Source: Deltaproteobacteria bacterium | GTDB lineage: Bacteria > Desulfobacterota > Desulfobulbia > Desulfobulbales > SURF-16 | Direction of reading: 5' to 3' | NCBI GenBank assembly: GCA_029939635.1 | Contig: JAOZSN010000051.1 | Span: 1-17,664, forward strand | Length of the DNA stretch: 17,664 bases | In this document: positions 1 to 8,024 of the stretch, in pieces | How the letters are laid out: each line of letters opens with the position of its first letter | Numbering within the stretch: position 1 is the stretch's first letter | Translations under genes and position numbers: made by a program | The notes under the pieces: model-generated | Databases searched by the model: none | Told to the model about the DNA's origin: nothing | The model's input: the letters and a program-made list of their open reading frames with translations, nothing else

Positions 1-19
1 TGTATACTAAAGATACCCT

Positions 20-2479
20 ATGTTGTTCAAAGGAAAAAAAAATAAGGCTGGTGCTCTGTTTCAATGTCCCGGCTGTGGTCTGACCAAGGAATTACCGAGC
101 CGTTTTGTTGGTCGGAAGGTGCGTTGTCCTGATACAGAGTGTGGCCAGCGTTCCATAATTACCCCCCTGACGTCCTCTCCTGCCTGGCTTCAATTTTTCA
201 GATCGCGCCAGCGCGCCATGCTGCCGGTGGGACTCTCTCTGGCGGTACTGGTTACCCTCTATCTGGTCATTTCTGGTCAGGGGGCCGTGCTTTTTGCCAC
301 CATTGTTCCCGCTGCCTTTCAGAATAAGCCTCTGCCCCTTTCCCACGATGTTATGGAGCGGGTGGCCAGCAAGGAGCGTGTCCACGATATTGCTGAACGC
401 CTCCAGAAAACGAGAAGCCTTAAAGGTTTGAATCTGGCCGGTATTGATCTTTCTACCCTGGATCTTCGCCAAGTTGATTTTCGTAATGCAGATCTTTCCG
501 ATGCCAACTTAAGCAAGGCCGACCTGTCTGAGGCCAATTTCAGCGGTGCTACTCTGCAGCGGGCAAATTTACGTTATGCTGATCTGCGTCTAGCCCGTTT
601 TACCAAGGCCTCTTTACTCCATGCTGATTTACAAAAGGCCGATCTCCAGCAAGCTATTATGCTTGAGGCCAGACTGGATGGTGTTGATCTTTCCAAGGCC
701 AATCTGCAGCAGGCGGATCTACGCAAGGCCTCCCTGCAAGGTGCCCTGCTCATCGAGGCTGATTTGTCACAAGTAGATGCCCGTGGTGCCAATCTGCTCA
801 ATACTGATTTAACTCGCACAAATCTGGGGCAGGCCCGCCTCTCTGGTGTGTCCCTGGTTAATGCCAATCTCTCGTCAACCTTGCTGGAAAAGGCTGATCT
901 CTCTGAAGCCAACCTGAGCGGCGCTGATTTTGCCCAGGCCAGGCTGGCCGGGATTAATTTGACTGCCAGTAATCTGACCGGAGCACGTCTATATTCTGCT
1001 GATCTCCATGATGCCACCCTTGCTGGTACCATTCTTCAGCAGGCAGATTTGAGTCAGGCCAATCTCCATGGCGTTGATTTACACGGGGCTGATCTGCGCC
1101 AGGCTGATTTCCATGGAGCAGATTTAGGCAAGGCAGATCTGCATAAGGCCCAGGGCCAACAGGCCAATTTTACCAATGTTAATCTGGCTGGCAGCCAGTT
1201 AGCCAGTGGTGATTTCAGTAAGGCCAATTTCACCAATGCCAGTTTGGTGGGGGCTGATCTCACCAGCATCACCCTTGATTATGCTAATATGACAGGTGCC
1301 AATCTGCACGAGGCTGATCTTTCTGGGGAAAGTAGTCTGGTGGGTACAAATCTCACCGATTGTTATCTTGAAGAGGCTGATATTTCCCGAGCTAATATGC
1401 ATCTTGCCAATCTTACCCATGCTAATTTAACAGCAGTGGATGCCACCAGAGTCAATTTTACCAATGCATTTTTAAGTTCAGCCAACCTCACCAGGGCTGA
1501 TTTAACCTATGCTGACTTGACCAATGCCGATCTTAAGGGGGCGAACCTCACTGGCGTAAATCTGACCTCTTCTCCCCAGCTGCTCATGAAGCTTAAATCC
1601 AGTCTTTTTGATGATGTGGCTGTGGTGCGCTTTGATCTACGCAATGCAAATTTAAGGGGGGCCATATTGACCTATGCTGACCTGCAGGGCGTAGATTTCT
1701 CCAATGCTGATCTCTCTAGGAGTGATTTGAACCATGCTAATCTGCAGGGTTCTGATTTGCGCTGGGCCAACCTCACCGATGCTAATCTCAGCAATGCGGA
1801 TCTTACCAGGGCAAATATTAATGACGCCAATCTTAACCGGGCAATTTTAAAGGATGCCGTGCTCAGCAAGACCCGCCTAGAGAATGCCCGGAACCTTGAT
1901 AAGGCCAAAAAAGTTCCGGAGAAATTTTTAAAAATCATCTATGGGCGTTCTACTGGCCAACAGGCACGGCCTATTGTTCCTGTCGTCTCTGCTGATGGTG
2001 AGGACGATGAAGAAGGGGTGAAAATCTGGGGTCTGCAGGTGGAGAAGTTTGGCATTATTAAGACTGCCTTTGCAAAGGATGGTGATTTAAGCAAGCGCTA
2101 TGCAGGACTTTCAGATATTGAATCCACCCTACTCAGGCATCAGATGTTTGATGGCCATGAGATCGGTATTCCCGGTGAACTAGGTCAGCGTTTTGGGGTT
2201 CTCTATTTTGTGAATTTTATGCCTGCCAACCGGCAGATTCCTATAACTGTCAAGTGGCTTAACCCCCAGAAACAGGTGGTGGCAGTACGCCGAATGACCA
2301 CCGGCTATTGTCAGCGTCAGGTGGTTGATCTCACCTTTCCAGACAATACACAGATGCAATATGGTCGCTGGCAGGCCCAGTTTTATTATGAAAATAAAAA
2401 AATCGGCGAGCAAATCATCAAGGTTCTGCCGCCAGATCGCTACCGAGCCAGGGTGAAGAATATTAAGGGCAAGGGGTAA
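20..2479 (+). CDS. Membrane-anchored pentapeptide-repeat protein with N-terminal zinc ribbon
   Basis: Function unknown. The 819-residue product has four parts. Residues 16-41 hold CPGC and CPDTEC, a zinc-ribbon (MJ0042-like) with Cys16, 19, 36 and 41. A hydrophobic helix at about 68-97, preceded by RSRQR, suggests the N-terminus is inside and the rest outside the cytoplasm. From about 136 to 620 runs an A(D/N)Lxx pentapeptide array of roughly 90 units, which should form a right-handed quadrilateral beta-helix. It has a one-residue slip near 436-441 and a non-repeat insert at about 516-540. After a charged linker (GEDDEEG), residues about 665-815 look like a compact beta domain; its end (W..QFYYE.KKIGEQ) recalls DUF3859, with low confidence. 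An in-frame stop at 8-10 makes this ATG the first possible start; no clear Shine-Dalgarno is visible. It converges on yjbQ. Long minus-strand open frames inside it are by-products of the 15-base periodicity. Confidence 0.9.
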   Translation: MLFKGKKNKAGALFQCPGCGLTKELPSRFVGRKVRCPDTECGQRSIITPLTSSPAWLQFFRSRQRAMLPVGLSLAVLVTLYLVISGQGAVLFATIVPAAFQNKPLPLSHDVMERVASKERVHDIAERLQKTRSLKGLNLAGIDLSTLDLRQVDFRNADLSDANLSKADLSEANFSGATLQRANLRYADLRLARFTKASLLHADLQKADLQQAIMLEARLDGVDLSKANLQQADLRKASLQGALLIEADLSQVDARGANLLNTDLTRTNLGQARLSGVSLVNANLSSTLLEKADLSEANLSGADFAQARLAGINLTASNLTGARLYSADLHDATLAGTILQQADLSQANLHGVDLHGADLRQADFHGADLGKADLHKAQGQQANFTNVNLAGSQLASGDFSKANFTNASLVGADLTSITLDYANMTGANLHEADLSGESSLVGTNLTDCYLEEADISRANMHLANLTHANLTAVDATRVNFTNAFLSSANLTRADLTYADLTNADLKGANLTGVNLTSSPQLLMKLKSSLFDDVAVVRFDLRNANLRGAILTYADLQGVDFSNADLSRSDLNHANLQGSDLRWANLTDANLSNADLTRANINDANLNRAILKDAVLSKTRLENARNLDKAKKVPEKFLKIIYGRSTGQQARPIVPVVSADGEDDEEGVKIWGLQVEKFGIIKTAFAKDGDLSKRYAGLSDIESTLLRHQMFDGHEIGIPGELGQRFGVLYFVNFMPANRQIPITVKWLNPQKQVVAVRRMTTGYCQRQVVDLTFPDNTQMQYGRWQAQFYYENKKIGEQIIKVLPPDRYRARVKNIKGKG

Positions 2480-2480
2480 C

Positions 2481-2523
2481 TACAGTTGTCGGTCAACAGA
2501 TGATTAGCAACTGCGACAAACTA
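2481..2523. repeat. Short heptad-repeat inverted element between convergent genes
   Basis: The gap between the pentapeptide gene and yjbQ divides into 7-base units: acagttg (2482), tcggtca (2489), acagatg (2496), attagca (2503), actgcga (2510), caaacta (2517). The left AGTTGTCG can pair with the right CGACAAACT with one bulge, so transcripts from either side could form a hairpin. The right edge includes the yjbQ stop codon. It is a degenerate, shorter relative of the elements at 8025-8129, 8888-8994 and 14576-14689. It may act as a bidirectional terminator, but there is no clear T-tract. Confidence 0.4.
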
Positions 2524-2937
2524 CTCGCCAATAATCTTCACCAGCACCCTCTTTTTGCGTTTGCCATCAAATTCACCATAGAAAATTTGCTCCCAGGTAC
2601 CAAAGTGGAGATTGCCATTGGTGATAGCGACGGTCACCTCGCGTCCCATGATCTGCCGTTTTAGGTGGGCATCAGCATTGTCCTCATAGCCGTTATGGCG
2701 ATATTGGCTGGTGGGGGCATGGGGAGCCAGCTTTTCTAGCCACACCTCATAGTCATGGTGCAGACCTGACTCATCGTCATTAATAAAGACCGAGGCGGTG
2801 ATGTGCATGGCATTGCATAACAGCAACCCTTCTTTGATGCCTGATTCGCGCAGGCATTCCTCCACATCAGATGTGATGTTGATCAAGGCCCGCCGGGTGG
2901 GCACCTCAAACCATAATTCTTTGTGATAACTTTTCAT
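2521..2937 (-). CDS. yjbQ: YjbQ-family protein (UPF0047, secondary thiamine-phosphate synthase-like)
   Basis: A 138-residue protein that spans the whole UPF0047/YjbQ family. Visible signatures are MHITASVFINDDE (44-56), H60-H61-D62, NADAHLKRQIMG (88-98) and a C-terminal FGTWEQIFYGEFDG block (112-125). The conserved His/Asp/Glu residues fit the metal-binding pocket of the trimeric family. Members are annotated as a secondary thiamine-phosphate synthase because some show weak activity of that kind; the physiological role is not settled. The ATG overlaps the TGA of the upstream ParB-like gene (ATGA) and has a strong AAGGAG 9 bases upstream, so the two are probably translationally coupled in one transcript. 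No thiamine genes are nearby, so a role in thiamine synthesis is not supported by context. Confidence 0.9.
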   Translation of the reverse strand: MKSYHKELWFEVPTRRALINITSDVEECLRESGIKEGLLLCNAMHITASVFINDDESGLHHDYEVWLEKLAPHAPTSQYRHNGYEDNADAHLKRQIMGREVTVAITNGNLHFGTWEQIFYGEFDGKRKKRVLVKIIGE

Positions 2938-3857
2938 GATATGTGCTCCTTTTGGCAGAATGCAGCCAACGTCTGTCGGTCTGCAAAGGTGATGGTCAGG
3001 CTTACCTCATCCTTTTCAAAAAATGGACTATGCTGCACAGTGTTGGTGGCTGGTAGGGATAAGTCCCGGACAAAGGTGGTAAATTCTTCTTCGGCTTCTG
3101 TGGCGCGAGGGAAACGACGACCATGGAGGTAGGTAAAGAGTTGTTTGCTGATCAGGGGGATATTGCCCTGCTGGTTGAGGATGGCCTGGATTTCTTCTTC
3201 GCCGAGTAAATCACTTATCTGTATTCCCTGGCGAGCGGCTAACTCTCTGCTGATGAGAAGCAGTTTTTTTTGATTGCTCACCGAGAGGCGCAGGGTGGTG
3301 ATGATTTCAAAGAGGGCCAGACGGTTATTGAAGCTGAGTTTTTGTAATTCATAGGCAACCTTGCTGTCCAGGTTACCTTCCTGGAGGCTGGTCAGGATTA
3401 TTTCTTCCAGTTCAGTGAGGCGTAAGAGTCGTTCAAGTTGGCTGGTATGGGGAGGGATTCCCATGACTGGCAGGAAACGTTGTGCAGCCTCCTCTTTACT
3501 GATCCAGGTCAGTACTTTCTTTAAAAAAAGTGCCTGTTCAACTATAGTAAAGGACGATGTGAAGAGGCTTTCTTCTAAGAGCAGGGAAAATATTTCTACT
3601 GGTGTCGCTGTTTCGTTCAGTACCCGGCATTCGCAACTCTTTTGGTGGAGACTTACGGCTGCCAGTAGGCGCTGGCGGCCAGATATAATGACAAAATGAT
3701 CTCTGCTCTGTTCGATAATCAGCGGTGGGTGCAGTATACCGATACGGCCAATGGAGTCTCGCAGCTTTTCAGGGACAGTCTCGGCAGGGTTAGGTAAGAT
3801 GCTGTAGCGCTGGTCATCAAAGTCGATGAGATTTAGGGGGGTAATTTTAATCTTCAT
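2934..3857 (-). CDS. ParB-like N-terminal domain protein
   Basis: 307 residues. Residues about 5-90 match the ParB/Spo0J/sulfiredoxin-like fold: a docking segment (ITPLNLIDFDDQRY), then GILHPPLII (40-48) and ISGRQRLLAA (58-67), which corresponds to the G(E/H)RR box that binds nucleotide in canonical ParB. The box reads GRQR, a divergent form. The middle (about 100-240) is helical, with an HTH-like stretch around 150-180 (LQEGNLDSKVAYELQKL), the layout of the ParB DNA-binding middle domain. No ParA is adjacent and the gene pairs with yjbQ instead, so a chromosome-partition role is not supported; a regulatory or nucleotide-binding role is possible. The ATG start has no clear Shine-Dalgarno. It is the first gene of the two-gene operon and is divergent from cca. 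Confidence 0.75.
   Translation of the reverse strand: MKIKITPLNLIDFDDQRYSILPNPAETVPEKLRDSIGRIGILHPPLIIEQSRDHFVIISGRQRLLAAVSLHQKSCECRVLNETATPVEIFSLLLEESLFTSSFTIVEQALFLKKVLTWISKEEAAQRFLPVMGIPPHTSQLERLLRLTELEEIILTSLQEGNLDSKVAYELQKLSFNNRLALFEIITTLRLSVSNQKKLLLISRELAARQGIQISDLLGEEEIQAILNQQGNIPLISKQLFTYLHGRRFPRATEAEEEFTTFVRDLSLPATNTVQHSPFFEKDEVSLTITFADRQTLAAFCQKEHIS
2947..2952 (-). promoter_or_regulatory. Shine-Dalgarno of yjbQ inside the ParB-like gene
   Basis: On the minus strand AAGGAG lies 9 bases before the yjbQ ATG and inside the last codons of the ParB-like gene. It is the clearest ribosome-binding site in the window. With the ATGA overlap it fixes the yjbQ start and points to coupled translation. 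Confidence 0.75.
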
Positions 3858-3874
3858 AGTGATTTTGAATATTG

Positions 3875-3983
3875 AAGTCAGGAGATAGGAGTCAGAAGGA
3901 ATACAAGATGGATCAGCGTAAGTATAGTTTCTTTAAACCGTAAACCGCAGATAAGCAACGACTTCGAATCGTAAACCGTAAAC
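3875..3983. repeat. Two blocks of 7-base tandem repeats in the divergent ParB-like/cca region
   Basis: Block one is aagtcag (3875), gagatag (3882), gagtcag (3889), aaggaat (3896). Block two is aaaccgt, aaaccgc (3935-3948) and, after 21 bases, a perfect cgtaaac doublet (3970-3983), which is a cyclic permutation of the same unit. The second block ends 7 bases before the cca ATG. Spacing and unit length match the heptad elements elsewhere in the window but the unit sequence differs. The divergent promoters must lie in this 133-bp gap; a TATACT box on the minus strand at 3921-3926 is a weak candidate -10 for the ParB-like gene without a convincing -35. Confidence 0.5.
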
Positions 3984-3990
3984 TTGTGAT

Positions 3991-5439
3991 ATGTCTGTTG
4001 AGATGAACGAAGATACAAAGACACAGCTGCTCCACGTTATCGCCCAAGAGGCCAAGTCCATGGGGCTTGCTGTTTTTGTGGTGGGTGGCGCGGTGCGCGA
4101 TCATCTCCAGGGTCGGCGCGCCACGGATATTGATCTGGCTGTATCTGCCGATCCTTTCCCTTTGGGGCGGCGTGTTGCAGGGGAAATGGGGGCGACGTTC
4201 ATCATTCTTGATGAGGTGTATCTGGTTGGACGGCTGGTGTGGCATGGTGAGATAATTGATCTGGCCTGTTTTAAGGGTGGTGTTGCCACCATTGCTGAAG
4301 ATTTAGGGCAGCGAGATTTTACGGTAAACTCCATGGCCTTTTCGTTGGTTGACTGGCTTGCTGGTGCAGATCCTCAGTCATTGGTGGATCCGTACCAGGG
4401 TGAAAAGGATTTAAGCTTCAAGCAACTGCGCCTTGTCTATGATGGTGCCATGGCTGATGACCCCTTACGTATCATGCGGGGCTATCGTTTCCGGGCTCAG
4501 ACCGGCTTTAGCCTGGATGCTGATTTTACAACCGCCTCTGCAACTGCCATAGCCAGGTTGGATCAGGTGGCAGTGGAGCGTCTTGTTGCTGAATTGCAGT
4601 TGATATTTGCTTCAGCACGGGCTGGTATGGTTATGGAGGATATGGCTCATGCTGGCATCTTGCAGTTTGTCTTTCCTGAGTTGGCTATTGGTCATGATGT
4701 CTCGCAGCCAGGGAGCCATCATCTTGATGTTCTGGCCCATAATCTTGAAGCCCTCTCCTGTCTGGAGAAGGTTCTGGCCGATCTTGAGCGTTTTTTTGGG
4801 GAGCAGGCTAGTCAGATGAAAAAGTATGTGGCAGACCAGATGCACCATCGCTGTCTCAAATGGGCGGCCTTATTCCATGATGTAGGGAAGGTGGCCACCC
4901 GGGGGGAAAAAGAGGGGCGTATTACCTTTTATCAGCATGATCAACATGGCGCGGCCCTCTTTAAAAGGGAGATAGCGCCGCGCTTGAAATTGCCTAAACA
5001 CGATGCTGAGCTGGTGGCGCTCTTTATAAGTCAGCATATGCGTCCTTTCCACCTTTGCAATATCAAACGCCAGGGGCCAGTCTCGGTGAAGGCCTGCCTG
5101 CGTCTGGCTAAGGCGCTGGGTGATCATATCCCCGGCCTTTTTTTGCTGGCCATGGCTGATAGTCTCGCCGGGGATGGGGAGGATAAACCTGCTGATATGG
5201 AAGGGGAGATTGCCAGCCTCTTTGCTTTAGTTTGGCAGGTGATGGAAAGCCATATCACCCCTGTTCTCTCTGCCCCCCTCCTGCTAGATGGGCAAGATCT
5301 CATCAATGCTGGTCTTGACCCCGGTCCTCTGTTTAAAGAAATTTTCAGTGAACTTGAACTGTTGCAGGTCACTGGAGATATTATTAGTAAAAAGCAGGCT
5401 TTTGCCTGGCTTGCCCACTACACGACATCTTCAAAGTAA
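3991..5439 (+). CDS. cca: CCA-adding enzyme / poly(A) polymerase family nucleotidyltransferase with HD domain
   Basis: This class II nucleotidyltransferase probably adds or repairs the 3' CCA of tRNA from CTP and ATP. The head carries GGAVRD (32-37), catalytic DID with Asp46 and Asp48, and RDFTVN (108-113). The neck carries DDPLRIMRGYRFRAQ (about 155-170), the (E/D)DxxR nucleotide-selection helix and following arginines. An HD domain with FHDVGK (His296, Asp297) and SQHMRP (about 348-353) follows, as in E. coli-type Cca, so 2',3'-cyclic phosphodiesterase or phosphatase activity is possible. At 482 residues it is longer than E. coli Cca. Some deltaproteobacteria split CC- and A-addition between two enzymes and bacterial poly(A) polymerase is closely related, so the exact specificity is open. 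A second in-frame ATG at 4003 is an alternative start; neither has a strong Shine-Dalgarno. Confidence 0.88.
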   Translation: MSVEMNEDTKTQLLHVIAQEAKSMGLAVFVVGGAVRDHLQGRRATDIDLAVSADPFPLGRRVAGEMGATFIILDEVYLVGRLVWHGEIIDLACFKGGVATIAEDLGQRDFTVNSMAFSLVDWLAGADPQSLVDPYQGEKDLSFKQLRLVYDGAMADDPLRIMRGYRFRAQTGFSLDADFTTASATAIARLDQVAVERLVAELQLIFASARAGMVMEDMAHAGILQFVFPELAIGHDVSQPGSHHLDVLAHNLEALSCLEKVLADLERFFGEQASQMKKYVADQMHHRCLKWAALFHDVGKVATRGEKEGRITFYQHDQHGAALFKREIAPRLKLPKHDAELVALFISQHMRPFHLCNIKRQGPVSVKACLRLAKALGDHIPGLFLLAMADSLAGDGEDKPADMEGEIASLFALVWQVMESHITPVLSAPLLLDGQDLINAGLDPGPLFKEIFSELELLQVTGDIISKKQAFAWLAHYTTSSK

Positions 5440-5493
5440 TTTCTAGAAAAAAATATTTTTCCAAACAAGGGTTTGACCTGGGATTTCTCTCTG

Positions 5494-5544
5494 TTGTAAG
5501 CTGATTCATAATCACCACCCAAAAAAACTTACAAAGGATCAAGG
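5494..5544 (+). promoter_or_regulatory. glgP leader with inverted repeat and ribosome-binding site
   Basis: A perfect 7-base inverted repeat, TTGTAAG (5494-5500) and CTTACAA (5528-5534), brackets a 27-base A-rich spacer and ends where the AAGGATCAAGG ribosome-binding region (5534-5544) begins, 7 bases before the ATG. Pairing of the arms could affect ribosome access; this is inference. A TTGACC at 5473-5478 is a possible -35, but no good -10 lies at the right distance; CATAAT at 5507-5512 is too far away. Confidence 0.35.
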
Positions 5545-5551
5545 TAATTCC

Positions 5552-8023
5552 ATGGCTACTAGAAAAAAAGCAAAGAAAACATCAATCATTGGTGTTCCCA
5601 ACGCCAAGAATATTGAAAAGAGTATTAAGCAACATCTCCTAAGTCTGCTGGGGCGTGATCCTGAACGGGCTGGGCCACGGGATGTCTATAATGCCATCTC
5701 GTACACCATGCGTGATGTGTTGATGGAGAAATGGATCAATACCCAGCAGGAATATTATGATAAGCACCAAAAACGGGTCTATTATCTCTCTCTGGAATTT
5801 TTGGTAGGTCGCTCCTTGGGTAACAGCCTAATCAACCTTGGCCTCTATGATGAGGTGGACAAGGCCCTTCATAATATCGGTTTTGAGCTGGAGGAGATTC
5901 GCGAGCAGGAGGAAGATGCTGCCTTGGGAAATGGTGGTTTAGGGCGCCTGGCCTCCTGTTTTCTTGATTCCATTGCTACCATGAAGATTCCTGCCTATGG
6001 CTATGGTATTCGCTATGAGTATGGCCTTTTCCTGCAGCGTCTTATTGATGGCGAACAGGTGGAGAGCCCGGACAGTTGGATGCGTTATGGTTGCCCGTGG
6101 GAGTTTCAGCGTACTAATTTTTTCTACCCTGTCCATTTTAATGGTCGTATCCACAGCTATGTTGATAATGATGGTCGCTATCGTTCCAAGTGGGTAGAGA
6201 CCGATGATGTCATGGCCATGGCCTGTGATATGTTGATCCCTGGCTATGATAATGACCATGTCATCAATATGCGTCTATGGACGGCCAAGGCCTCACGGGA
6301 GTTGGATCTCAACTTCTTCAATAAGGGCGATTATATTGGTGCGGTGCAGAGTAAGGTTAAGTCCGAGACCATCTCCAAGGTGTTATATCCATCTGATACC
6401 GAGGTGCGGGGGCAGGAGTTACGTCTTAAGCAGCAATATTTTTTCGTGGCTGCTACCTTTCAGGACATCATGCGGCGTTATAAGAAGAAGCATGATGATT
6501 CCTTTAATGAGTTCCCCAATAAAATCGCTGTCCAGCTCAACGATACCCATCCTTCCATAGCCGTGCCTGAGCTAATGCGTCTGCTGTTAGACGATGAGGG
6601 GCTAAGTTGGGAAAAGGCGTGGCATATTACCATTAATACCGTTGCCTATACCAACCATACCCTGATGCCGGAGGCCTTGGAGACATGGCCGGTGGAGTTG
6701 CTGGGCAGGCTCTTGCCGCGTCACATGGAGATCATTTTCGAGATCAACCACCGTTTCCTCCAGCAGGTGGCTGATACCTATCCGGGTGATGCTAATAAGC
6801 TGCGGGAATTGTCAATTATTGATGAAAATAATGGTAAACGGGTGCGTATGGCCCATTTGGCAATTGTGGGTAGTCATTCCGTGAATGGTGTGGCCGAACT
6901 ACATACCCATCTCCTTAAGACGCGCATCTTTAAAACGTTTCATGAGTTTTATCCGGGTAAATTTAATAATAAGACCAATGGTATTACCCCCAGACGCTGG
7001 TTACTGAAATGTAACCCTGACCTCTCCGATCTTATTAATGATGCCATTGGTGAGAAATGGATAACCAATCTTGAAGAGTTACGAGGACTAGAAAAATTTG
7101 TCGATGATACGGCATTTTGCCAGAAATGGCAGGCTGCCAAACTGGCCAATAAGCATCGACTTGCCGAGTATGTGGCAGGGTGCTGTGGCACTGTCGTAGA
7201 CCATCATGGCCTTTTTGATGTGCAGGTAAAGCGTATCCATGAGTATAAGCGGCAGTTATTGAACTGCCTGCATGTCATCCATTTATATCAGCGCATTATT
7301 GAAAATCCTGACTCCGTGCCGGTCGGTCGGGTCAAGATTTTTGCAGGGAAGGCTGCTCCCTCATATTTTCAGGCCAAGCTTATTATTAAACTCATCTGTT
7401 CTGTGGGAGATGTGGTCAATCATGATCCGCGCGTGGGGGATAAACTTAAAGTTGTATTCATCCCCAACTATAATGTCTCCAAGGCTGAAATTATTATGCC
7501 GGCGGCTGATCTTTCTGAACAGATCTCCACGGCTGGTACCGAGGCATCTGGTACAGGTAATATGAAGTTTTCCTTGAATGGCGCCTTAACAGTGGGCACC
7601 TTGGATGGTGCCAATATCGAGATGCTTGAGGAGATCGGTGAAGACAATTTCTACATCTTTGGTATGACTGCTGAAGAGGTGGAATTTGAAAAACGCCAAC
7701 TTAGCCGCACACCGCAGAAAATTTGCGCCACTAATCCTGTGGTTGCGGCCATTATTGATTCCCTACGCTCCGGGACGTTTAGCGACGGTGATCGCAACCT
7801 CTTTCAACCCATTGTGGACAGCCTGATGAATCCCCATGATCAATATTTGCTCGTGGCTGATTTGGAATCATACCTAGCCTGTCAGGATATTATTGATCAG
7901 GAATTCCTTGATACAGATCTATGGACAAGAAAGACAATTCTCAATGTGGCGAGGATGGGTAAATTTTCCAGTGATAGAACTATTGGTCAGTATGCCCGGG
8001 AGATTTGGGGGTTGGAGGTGTAA
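5552..8023 (+). CDS. glgP: Glycogen/starch/alpha-glucan phosphorylase (GT35)
   Basis: Pyridoxal-phosphate enzyme that releases glucose 1-phosphate from alpha-1,4-glucan with inorganic phosphate in the cytoplasm. The 823 residues cover the full GT35 length. Signatures include EDAALGNGGLGRLASCFLDS in the N-terminal half, QLNDTHPS, DVQVKRIHEYKRQLLN, and the cofactor segment EASGTGNMK with Lys672 as the Schiff-base lysine, followed by LDGANIEM. The basic start (MATRKKAKK) lies just before the conserved helix region. The gene stands alone on the plus strand with an 112-bp leader after cca. No other glycogen genes (glgA, glgB, glgC) are present here. It converges on recO across a heptad-repeat hairpin element. 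No truncation or missing key residue is visible. Confidence 0.97.
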   Translation: MATRKKAKKTSIIGVPNAKNIEKSIKQHLLSLLGRDPERAGPRDVYNAISYTMRDVLMEKWINTQQEYYDKHQKRVYYLSLEFLVGRSLGNSLINLGLYDEVDKALHNIGFELEEIREQEEDAALGNGGLGRLASCFLDSIATMKIPAYGYGIRYEYGLFLQRLIDGEQVESPDSWMRYGCPWEFQRTNFFYPVHFNGRIHSYVDNDGRYRSKWVETDDVMAMACDMLIPGYDNDHVINMRLWTAKASRELDLNFFNKGDYIGAVQSKVKSETISKVLYPSDTEVRGQELRLKQQYFFVAATFQDIMRRYKKKHDDSFNEFPNKIAVQLNDTHPSIAVPELMRLLLDDEGLSWEKAWHITINTVAYTNHTLMPEALETWPVELLGRLLPRHMEIIFEINHRFLQQVADTYPGDANKLRELSIIDENNGKRVRMAHLAIVGSHSVNGVAELHTHLLKTRIFKTFHEFYPGKFNNKTNGITPRRWLLKCNPDLSDLINDAIGEKWITNLEELRGLEKFVDDTAFCQKWQAAKLANKHRLAEYVAGCCGTVVDHHGLFDVQVKRIHEYKRQLLNCLHVIHLYQRIIENPDSVPVGRVKIFAGKAAPSYFQAKLIIKLICSVGDVVNHDPRVGDKLKVVFIPNYNVSKAEIIMPAADLSEQISTAGTEASGTGNMKFSLNGALTVGTLDGANIEMLEEIGEDNFYIFGMTAEEVEFEKRQLSRTPQKICATNPVVAAIIDSLRSGTFSDGDRNLFQPIVDSLMNPHDQYLLVADLESYLACQDIIDQEFLDTDLWTRKTILNVARMGKFSSDRTIGQYAREIWGLEV

Positions 8024-8024
8024 A

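Noticed and set aside
574..1032. Long minus-strand open frame of 152 codons inside the pentapeptide gene, and similar ones at 1054-1272 and 1672-1938
   Set aside because: Its product is an Arg/Ser/Ala/Leu repeat that mirrors the 15-base periodicity of the plus-strand pentapeptides. It has no independent signals.
3361..3699. Plus-strand open frame of 112 codons opposite the ParB-like gene
   Set aside because: It lies wholly inside a gene with clear family motifs and encodes a low-quality Ser/Arg-rich sequence without a start signal.
2934..3857. Chromosome or plasmid partition locus (parABS)
   Set aside because: There is no ParA ATPase gene beside it, no visible parS-like palindrome and a divergent nucleotide box.
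3921..3926. TATACT -10 box for the ParB-like gene
   Set aside because: No acceptable -35 hexamer at 16-18 bases; mentioned only in the repeat entry.
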